Origin: Larix kaempferi | Lineage: Eukaryota; Streptophyta; Pinopsida; Pinales; Pinaceae | Length of the DNA stretch: 64,000 nt | NCBI GenBank assembly: GCA_027924585.1 | Contig: BSBM01001138.1 | Span: 7,426,001-7,490,000, forward strand | Direction: 5' to 3' | In this document: piece after piece, positions 56,835 to 64,000 of the stretch | How positions within the stretch are numbered: position 1 is the stretch's first letter | Layout: every line of letters begins with the position of its first letter | The notes under the pieces: generated by a model | Databases searched by the model: none | Told to the model about the DNA's origin: nothing | Seen by the model: the letters and a program-made list of their open reading frames with translations, nothing else | Made by a program: the position numbers and the translations under genes

Positions 56835-57455
56835 GTAGTCTTGGACTTGGAAATACTTTCTCATCCCAAGAAACCAAGCTTCAGCTTCTTGACTAGACTT
56901 TATCTCTCCATCAAATGTAGGAGGTTTGGCCTTCTTAAATTCCCCATGTGAATTGTTCTTGTAGTGCCTTTTCCTCTTGCTTCTGTGAGACGAAGAGCTT
57001 GAAACATCAATGGATTCTTCAGAGTTAGATGATTCATTAGAAGATATTTCTGGAGTATATGTTATGTCTGTAGAAACTCTTCTTGAGCTACTAGCCCTCT
57101 TACGGGAATTCCTTCTAGAACTACTCCCACCCCTTTCTGGATTTGATGTCTGATGCCCAGAGTTTATTTGCCTTTGGATGTCTGTCAAACTCTGTAGCAT
57201 GGCTGCATTCAACTGATTTTGTTCTTCTTGACCTTTAATCATCCTTTCATTATCTTCCCTACAGCTTTGCAACTCCACCCTTAGGCTTCTCATGGTGGCT
57301 GCAATATCTGGAGGAGTCTCTTGATTTCTTCTCCCATTAGATTCTGTTTCAGCATTTTCAACATGTATGTTCTCCCCCATGGCATCTGCCTCAGGCTCAT
57401 AGGGATCCTGTGCATCATCCATGATGTTCATTTTCTTGGCCCAACCAAGATCCAA
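56835..57455 (-). pseudogene. gag: Chromovirus Gag N-terminal part, 207 aa, stop-truncated
   Basis: Starts MDLGWAKKMNIMDDAQDPY. Residues ~50-95 form a charged helical or coiled-coil region (MRSLRVELQSCREDNERM). Residues ~105-170 are Ser/Arg-rich and probably disordered (SSRRNSRKRASSSRR, SSSSSHRSKRKRHYKN). Residues ~175-207 begin the capsid domain (KPPTFDGEIKSSQEAEAWF...RKYFQVQDY), where the TAG interrupts it. With the 1357-codon frame and the two codons between, the original polyprotein was about 1567 codons, normal for this group. The start was chosen as the first ATG of the frame downstream of the leader repeat. Confidence 0.9.
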
Positions 57456-57735
57456 AACTTTCCAACTGTACTATCTAGAGTACTGCCCTGATGTAACTAT
57501 GATTATGCAAAATGTGTTCATCAACACAATTGTTAGCTGCATTATATTCTCAGAATTCATAACTTACTTTCATGCACATTGGAAAATGGTATATTGACAA
57601 TTTTTCAGATCATAGAATTTTGTAAATCTTTCATTTCGCGCAATCTGGCGCATAAGTTCCATGGCAATTTTTTCATTTTCGACACCTGAAAATCTCCCTA
57701 AAAAATGGCTGAAATTCAATGTTTCGGAGCAACTT

Positions 57736-58310
57736 GTGGGGTTCTTCTGCAATTATGGAGTTCTTCCGCAATTTCGAAAGAGGATTCCTTCCGCAGTTTC
57801 GGAAGAGAATCCCTTCTGCAGTTTCGGAAGACACTGGGAAATTCTTTCCGCAATTGTGGGGCGGTTTGTCGAATGCTTCCGCAATTGCGGGGCAGTTTGC
57901 CGGATGCTTCCGCTATTGCGGGGCGGTTTGCGGAATGCCTCCGCAATTGGGGGGCGAGTTGCGGAATGCTTCCGCAATTGCGGAACGATTCACCGAAGTC
58001 TTCCGCAGTTGTAGAATGATTCGCCGAAGTCTTCCGCAGTTGCGGAACGATTCGACGAAGTCTTCCGCAGTTACGGAACGATTCACCGAAGTCTTCCGCA
58101 GTTGCGGAACGATTCGCCGAACTCTTCCGCAATTGCGGAACGATTCGCGGAATCCTTCCGCAGTTTCGGGCCAACTTCCCGAACTCTTCCGCATTGCGGA
58201 ACAACTCGCGGAATCCTTCCGCAGTTTCGGGGAAACTTCTCGAACTCTTCCGTGTTGCAGAACAACTCACGGAATCCTTCCGCAGTTTCGGGGCAACTTC
58301 CTAAAACAGA
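57736..58310. repeat. 30-31-bp palindromic minisatellite in chromovirus leader
   Basis: About 18 imperfect copies of CTTCCGCAGTTGCGGAACGA plus ~11 variable bases. Most units are 31 bp, some 30. Each unit carries a dyad TTCCGCA(A/G)TTGCGGAA, perfect in the AATT version. The unit lacks stop trinucleotides in most phases and is not a multiple of three, so long spurious frames run through it on both strands (e.g. 57719-58315 plus, 58270-57716 minus). It lies between PBS and Gag, in the untranslated leader. Confidence 0.95.
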
Positions 58311-58420
58311 CTTAAACCAAAAATTTTCAAAACTCTTAGGAAAATTTGAAATCTTCCCTTCTTTCAGTGATGACTGTAATTGGATTTGGCCCATAGAGGT
58401 CCAATGCTGCAACCAGCAAC

Positions 58421-58433
58421 TCTGATACCAAAA
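58421..58433 (-). other. Chromovirus primer-binding site
   Basis: CAACTCTGATACCA on the plus strand is TGGTATCAGAGTTG on the coding strand, initiator-tRNA-Met type, ending three bases from the 5' LTR. Confidence 0.92.
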
Positions 58434-60047
58434 TGTAATGTCCCCTCCCATCATACCAGCATGATAGAGAGGACATGGTGCTAAAACTGGGCATCTAGCC
58501 CCATGAACTTTTAACTAAGCAACATAATATAAAAGAACATATGGGATGTATAATTATAAGAAAAACACATCGGAAATAATTTCGGTAACGCATCCATCAT
58601 ACATTTAAGATATTCATTAAATAATAATTGCAAAGTTAACACAAGAGAATACTTATCTTAACAAAGTAGTCCCAAGCAACCAACTATGCATCTGCAACGT
58701 TCCACCCAACCATAGGCCAGTTGTGCTTATCAAACTCTTGATACAACTGCCACCCTCGAGCTCATGATTTCTACTAGGAAACAGGGAACAACAGACTCAC
58801 TCATAGCCAAGTATACACCAAGATGAGCCAAGCAAATATACAATTGGGTTTATCAGGCTACTAAGAAATGGAAAGGAAGAATTGCTAAGCTAGTGAGCTC
58901 AAGCACAGAGCTAGGGATACCTCTACAAGATCTATTTAGCTTGGCACCCACAATGCCTACACACCCCACTCAAGGAAGTATTTCCTTCACCAATTCACAG
59001 TCCCTCAGGCCATACCTTCCAATTCTAGAGTGTCCCAGGTGTGCATAGAAGAGTAGCCAGCCGTCTTGATCTTCTTGAGAGGCTATTCTCCCCACTAGGT
59101 TTATCAAGCCAATTCTATCCACTACCACTCCAAAACTTTTGCTCACAGGTTCAAACCAAAACAGGGATGCACATAACAGCAAAAGTATAAGTGTTGGGCA
59201 TGAAGAAATGTTTTTATAGTGAGATGCCCAAAGCTGGGGTTTTTATTAGCTTTAGAGAGAAAATGTGGGAACCCAAAAATGAAACTGGAAGATGGGGAAC
59301 AACCCTGGGAAGCCAAATCCGTTTTCAAAAAAATGTCCATGGACATTCTGGGGAAAAAACGGCCTCCATAATAGTCCCAAATCGTGGTCCTTCTCTCCCA
59401 GCTGCTGTATAATGCAAAAACGAGCTTCCAGGCATGGAAAATGTAGGAAAAATGGTGAAAAACGTGATGGGGAAAGACCCAGTAGTTCAGAATGCGTGAG
59501 AGAGGAAAGACTGTGTGTTTAGAATGGCTTTAGGCACCATTTCGTGGGTGTTTTCTTGCCCAAGGAGACAAAATACGATTTCCCAGGTTGATGGCTTGCC
59601 CATACACAAAATTGGCTGCCATACCTCTTCATTCCCAAGGCATTAACTACCTCAACCAACTCTTGGAAGAATTAAATGATTGGGTGCATAACCCAAAATG
59701 GGTAGTTGGTGGTTTATGGGTTTCCTCATTGACATATGGATTAACACCATTGGCTCAAGGGTTTGAATAATTTCCCTCCCTATTCCTTGTAGAATCATGC
59801 CTCCATGTCTTTGTTGCATTGCATAGCTAGTTGTGGGTATTTTCATTAAAATTCGTATTTACATGATGTCTTAATTTACATTGTGCCTATATATCACAAG
59901 AACCATAGACATCTATTTTTAATTGCCGATACATAAAATGCTAAATCAATGGTGGGGTCTTGGCCTTGAGCTCCTCACCATGATTAAATTACAATATTTA
60001 CATCATTTACGATTTAATGCAAAGGGGGTCAAAATGGGGACATTACA
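58434..60047 (-). repeat. Chromovirus 5' LTR, full length
   Basis: 1614 bp, TGTAATGTCCCC...GGGGACATTACA on the plus strand. It retains the 597-bp segment (59266-59862) missing from the other LTR, and would hold the element's promoter. Confidence 0.95.
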
Positions 60048-60052
60048 AAGTT
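60048..60052. repeat. Target-site duplication AAGTT, right
   Basis: Exact copy of 51689-51693. Confidence 0.95.
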
Positions 60053-62714
60053 CTCTGGAACTTATCGTTTTGGTTTGAGTAAAAGATACGGCCGGTGTAA
60101 AAAGACCGAGGATTTCCTATCTCGTCTTCGGCATGGAATCATCCTGTAGCTGGTTAAAGTGGAATGCTTTGGTACTTACCGCAATGTAAGTTTTTCCTGC
60201 AACGAATAGTGATTCATTCAATGTGTTTCTTCTTTCATTTTGAAAGGATATCAGTCTTCTAAATTTTAACCTTCGTTTAATGCCAGTTGCAGGTTATGAA
60301 GTAGAGAAATGAGCAAGGGTTTTGCGAGGTCGGCAGGATTTCAACCGGTAAGCTCTGGGTCTTTCCAAAAACTCTCATAGGTGCTTTAACTGTGGTTGAT
60401 GAAGTTTCAAGGTTGTGTAACTGGTCCTGCCGTGATCCGTCGTGGTTAAGATTTGTTGAACTTCAATCGAACGATGTCTATTCCGAGTTGTGATTCTCGT
60501 TTTGTTTAAATGATTTTTGGTTTTTCTACCATGAAAATCAACTTTGCCTCATCTGGGGAATGTAAAGCTGTTTAGCTTGGGTATAAACCCTAGATGTGTC
60601 GTTTTGGAAAAACATACTGTAACTTCCGTTTTCTGGGCATATTGTCTTTGTTTACTTGTAGTGGGAACTTGTAATGGCTTTAGCCATTGAGCCACGGTTT
60701 GTCTTGTTTAAGTTATACGAATGATACAAGGAGCCGAGGCACGTTTATAGTGAATACATCTCTGTCTTTTGAGAATGATAACACATTGTCTCTGTCTGGG
60801 TTTAAGTGGTTGAAATTTATCATATAAATCGTGTTTGTCAAACTTATTTCAAGAACACGAAATCTGTAATGGAAATCTAAAATTTCTTTGTACAATGATA
60901 GAGTAGGTTTTGTTTTGCTATGGAAAGAAAATAACGGGATACGCCCCTAATGATGATTCTTGTTGATTTCAAGCAATGTATCAAACCGAAAATAATGGGC
61001 GTGAATGTATAAGTTGGGTTTGTGTTATAAATTGTACTGTTGTAGGTTGGCATTGTAAATGTTTTGGTTAGGGTTTATGTACTCTGTCAAAGATAGTAAC
61101 TATATAATGTATGATGTTCAAATGGTAGAGAATCCGATTGTAATGAAAACAATAGGTAAAACCCTAAGTTGTGTTCTAATGTTTTAAAAAGAAAATAAAT
61201 GTTTGTGAATGGAATTTCCAGGGACTTTTGGTTTGAACCGAAACTTGTGTATAAAAAGTTTGCAATACGATAGAAAAGGAAGTTGAAACTAACTAGATGT
61301 TATTATGAAAACTCAATCTGGAAATTGATACTTACAGTTTGAATATCTATCAATAGAATATTGTATTATTTCCATTATCTGTTTGAACTGAAATTTTATA
61401 GAAGATGATATAATAAGAAATGAAAACAGGGTGTGTATGTGCCTTGTGGAAAATTGTGTGATTGTTTGCATTTACAACATGTTGAAGATGATAACATTAC
61501 TGTTTATTTTGAAACTGTAATATAAATATGCTTTGTCGACTTACTTTTGAATACTATATAAAATAATAGAATGAGAAAACTATAATATAAATATGTAGGG
61601 AAGAGAACGATACTTATATTTTATGAAACAATGCAGTAATCTATAAAAATTCTAGATACTATACAGTAAGTTTTATTACTAATAATTATAGGGCAAAATA
61701 ATAACAAACATAAATCAATGACTATTCTATCTGTTCGAATCAATGGCATTTGCCTATCTTCTAATCTATTTTTAATTTGTGTATCTATACTAGAGTACGA
61801 TGCTTCAAAACAGCATGTGGAAAAATATAGATATTGATTTATCAATTCAAAATCATCATTAAAATTAAACATTCAGAATTTAAACAAATCTAGGATTGAA
61901 TTCTTTTTCGAAACAGAAACAAAGAAAATACTGATTAAACAGAACATAATTATTACTGAGAATAAGTAGAAAATCGGTAGAACCTGAGAAAGTCTGTAGT
62001 GAAACAAACAACCCAAGAGGACTGTTCCACCCAACCAATTCCTGAAAACAGTCCAGTACTGTCTTAGGACCCTCGAGCCTGTTCACTGAACCACCAGGAG
62101 GAAGAAACTCAGGAAATAGGACTTCTTCTTGCTGTAGAAATTAACTTCTGAATCTTCAATAGCTAGCAGTCCAATAGACCTACACCAACAACTCTGTTTC
62201 TTCTTAGCAATATGCAGACTTAAGATTTCACTCACCACTAGCCTCCCTATTTGAATCTCTCAGTGATCACCTAATGCACATGAGGAAAATATTCTGCAGA
62301 AATATCGATCAAGAGCTGTCTGCTCAATTCGAATTTGCCTTTATAGGCTACCTAGACCTTTTCAAATGTTACTGGGTCATTAAATGAGCTGCCTGTTCAC
62401 TCCCTCCACCTGGAGGATAATGCCCTATTTTTAGGGGTACTTGTCCCATAACCAATAGCTAGTGGTGTGATGCAACTACTGCCATCTGTCCCATACCTTC
62501 CAACAGCTTCCATTCCTCCTAGTGGGTCATTGAACACTCATTTAACAGTCCCCTTGGGTGTTTGTATCCTAATTAATTTATTTAAATAATAATATTTAGT
62601 AATTACATTCATCCATGATCAAAACTGATCATAATTACAAAACTTTGTAATTAAATTTAACATAAAGTATTTTGCAAATAAAATAATAATTTTCAGAAAT
62701 TTGGGTAGGTGACA
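60053..62714 (+). other. Right half of the 4.5-kb element
   Basis: 2.66 kb of non-coding, AT-rich sequence. The longest frames are ~83 codons with no domain. It ends TTTGGGTAGGTGACA at the AATGT duplication. Confidence 0.5.
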
Positions 62715-62719
62715 AATGT
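62715..62719. repeat. Target-site duplication AATGT, right
   Basis: Exact copy of 49817-49821. Confidence 0.9.
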
Positions 62720-64000
62720 TGACCCATGGGAACAAGAGTGGGGGTTTTGGCCATTTAAGCCTCTCATTTTTAGATATGGGATTGAATTTCACTGTGAAAT
62801 CTCTGGCTAAATGCTTGAAGTGTCTTGAAGAACCAGTGGTTGATAAATATGGTGATTTGATCTACAAAGGCGGAACATCTAAGCACAAATTGCATGATGC
62901 TCTATTGCAATCAGATTCATATGAAAAGTGTTTGATATACATACAAGATGTAATGCAAGATGGTGTATTGTGTGTTGATGGTACTAACCAATGCATGCCA
63001 AATAGAAAACTACCACCCATATTGTTGTTGCAAATGAATAATTGTTCAGGTGATAATAAAAATTGCTTTGTATTTGCATTTTTATCTCTTTTAACAACGA
63101 GGAGAGTGTTCGAGATTGTTGAAGTTGGATTCCTCCCGGTCGGACACACCCATGAAGACATAGATGGAAATTATGGAAGGTTATTAGTAAAGATAATGTG
63201 CACGGATATATTTTCACTCTCGAAAATTATGGATACGTATAGGACATGTGAAGATCAAAATTTCTATATCCCTTATCTAATTGATGAACTTTACGATTTT
63301 AAGAGTTTTGTGAAACCCCACCTTTTGGATGGAAATGCCAAGATCATCGGTATCAAAAAATGCCAATTTTTTAAATTTCAGCTCATAGATAACATTCCAG
63401 TCATGCAATGGAGAGCATCACTTCGGGATGAAGATTGGTCGTCTTATATTCATCTCTGAAGGTCATTTCCATATGGTAGTGCAGACTTGTCGGTGGGACA
63501 TCCTAGGTTATTAAATATGCAATAAAAAAGACATTCAGACATTGAAAAAATAAAAAAAAAGGAATAGAAAGATATATTTCATTCTGGAATCGAGAGATTG
63601 AGAAGGAAGGTGAAAATTTTTGGCATCCCAAGTTAAATTATTGGGAGACTGTATATAAAGCTTTAGACAGTCCCTTTGAGAGTGTTCATCAGTCGCCAAC
63701 TAACTTTTGGCCATCGACAAGCCATGATATTCATAGTAGTGAACCTACAAGATCTGAACATGAAATTATGGATGCCTATTTGAAGGAAAATGTTCCTGCT
63801 TTGCAGGATTGCTATGTTGGACCAATATGCAACAAGCCTAGAGATGAATTCATTCCAAGAGTGGATGTTGTAAAGGGAAAATGGTCATTGTGAAATCACT
63901 AGAGCCAAATTGTGCAATCTGGATGGGTAGTGTGATTGGTAATATATCAAGATTCAGATGCTAGTACTGTTGGGTCTTACAAAGTAGAGATGCAATGGTG
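62720..64000 (+). pseudogene. DUF7869-type protein, C-terminal part, runs off the window
   Basis: Continues from 49821: ...LTEML joins THGNKSGGFGHLSLSFLD. The 62716-63459 frame holds the domain hallmarks. These are LLLQMNNCSGDNKNCFVFAF, a VGFLPVGHTHEDIDGNYGRL block, DLYDFKSFVKP-like ELYDFKSFVKPH, and FKFQLIDNIPVMQW. Family members usually have Asp before the NC (QxDNC). Here it is Asn, which may remove an acidic residue. A TGA at 63457 follows. The coding signal then continues with frameshifts in A-runs (near 63555 and 63882) as ERYISFWNREIEKEG, DCYVGPICNKPRDEF and IVKSLEPNCAIWMGSV. The GHTHEDID-containing fold suggests an RNase-H-like or transposase-like role to some readers; I regard function as unknown. 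Confidence 0.7.

Larger units (their letters stand above)
51694..60047 (-). mobile_element. Ty3/gypsy chromovirus, near complete, 8.35 kb
   Basis: A minus-strand element with LTRs at 51694-52723 and 58434-60047. TGTAATG/CATTACA terminal inverted repeats are present; the first base of the left LTR is C instead of T. AAGTT duplications flank it. A tRNA-Met PBS lies at the right LTR and a purine tract at the left LTR. The Gag-Pol frame is open from 57455 to 52752 except for one TAG. The order is Gag, protease, RT, RNase H, integrase, chromodomain-like tail. The GPF/Y module plus '[16 protein letters not shown]' tail suggest the Tekay/Del chromovirus group. The LTRs are roughly 96% identical outside one 597-bp length difference. 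The Gag stop and an integrase E-to-K change make it defective. Confidence 0.98.
49822..62714 (+). mobile_element. Non-coding TG...CA element, 4.5 kb, split by gypsy
   Basis: Begins TGTAACATC and ends GTAGGTGACA, with TGT.AC/GT.ACA-type ends and perfect AATGT duplications. Without the nested chromovirus (8354 bp plus its 5-bp duplication) it is about 4534 bp. I found no internal pair of terminal repeats, no PBS, and no Gag or Pol motif. It is therefore best read as a very long solo LTR, or else a coding-free derivative that lost one LTR. The insertion cut a DUF7869-type ORF. Orientation is assumed from the TGTAAC start, which resembles gypsy LTR starts. Only the boundaries are firm. Confidence 0.75.

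Noticed and set aside
57716-58315. Long overlapping open frames on both strands (up to 198 codons) rich in FRNCG/PQLR-type repeats
   Set aside because: They are by-products of the stop-poor 30-31-bp minisatellite in the chromovirus leader. The unit is not a multiple of three and frames exist in nearly every phase.
1-64000. tRNA, rRNA or organelle-derived genes
   Set aside because: Scanned by eye for cloverleaf-like blocks and rRNA motifs; only the PBS sequences complementary to tRNA-Met were seen. A covariance-model scan would be decisive.

Overview
This window looks like nuclear DNA from a plant with a large, transposon-rich genome. A gymnosperm is the likeliest guess, but the species cannot be fixed from sequence alone. 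It is AT-rich, has no operons or ribosome binding sites, and has no intact single-copy host gene. Nearly all recognisable coding sequence belongs to retrotransposons or to broken ORFs of unknown families. Most of the useful signal is in how the elements are nested, which can be read from terminal repeats and 5-bp target-site duplications.

Layout. Positions 1-5.8 kb hold minus-strand gene debris: an FCP1-like HAD phosphatase relic and a broken protein with a possible ParB-like motif. Positions 6.0-9.6 kb hold two ~490-bp direct repeats flanking ~2.36 kb, and a solo LTR with a perfect CCTCC duplication (7831-8465) sits inside. Positions 10.0-13.2 kb hold a broken minus-strand coiled-coil protein. 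Positions 13.2-17.7 kb are mostly featureless. A copia gag relic (17.8-19.5 kb) is interrupted by a full-length decayed Ty1/copia element on the minus strand (19508-25729, duplication CTTCA).

Positions 26.4-36.4 kb hold further broken ORFs of an unrecognised coiled-coil/Ser-Thr-Pro-rich type, a dyad-rich stretch and a LINE-like fragment. Three blocks of one ~430-bp hairpin-rich repeat family ('R430', my label) lie at 28.05-29.70, 36.48-38.04 and 41.87-47.69 kb. The third block is split by a Ty3/gypsy deletion derivative (42647-46971, duplication TAGCC). A large non-coding inverted repeat occupies 38.2-41.3 kb.

From 47.9 kb to the window end there is a three-level nest. A DUF7869-type ORF is cut at 49821 by a 4.5-kb non-coding TG...CA element (49822-62714, duplication AATGT). 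That element is cut in turn by a near-complete Ty3/gypsy chromovirus on the minus strand (51694-60047, duplication AAGTT). The DUF7869 reading frame resumes codon-perfect at 62720.

How the parts work together. The retroelements once encoded Gag, protease, reverse transcriptase, RNase H and integrase. Each copy now has a visible lesion: in-frame stops and a frameshift in the copia element, deleted RT and integrase core in the 4.3-kb gypsy derivative, and a Gag stop plus a lost integrase catalytic Glu in the chromovirus. Nothing here looks able to move on its own.
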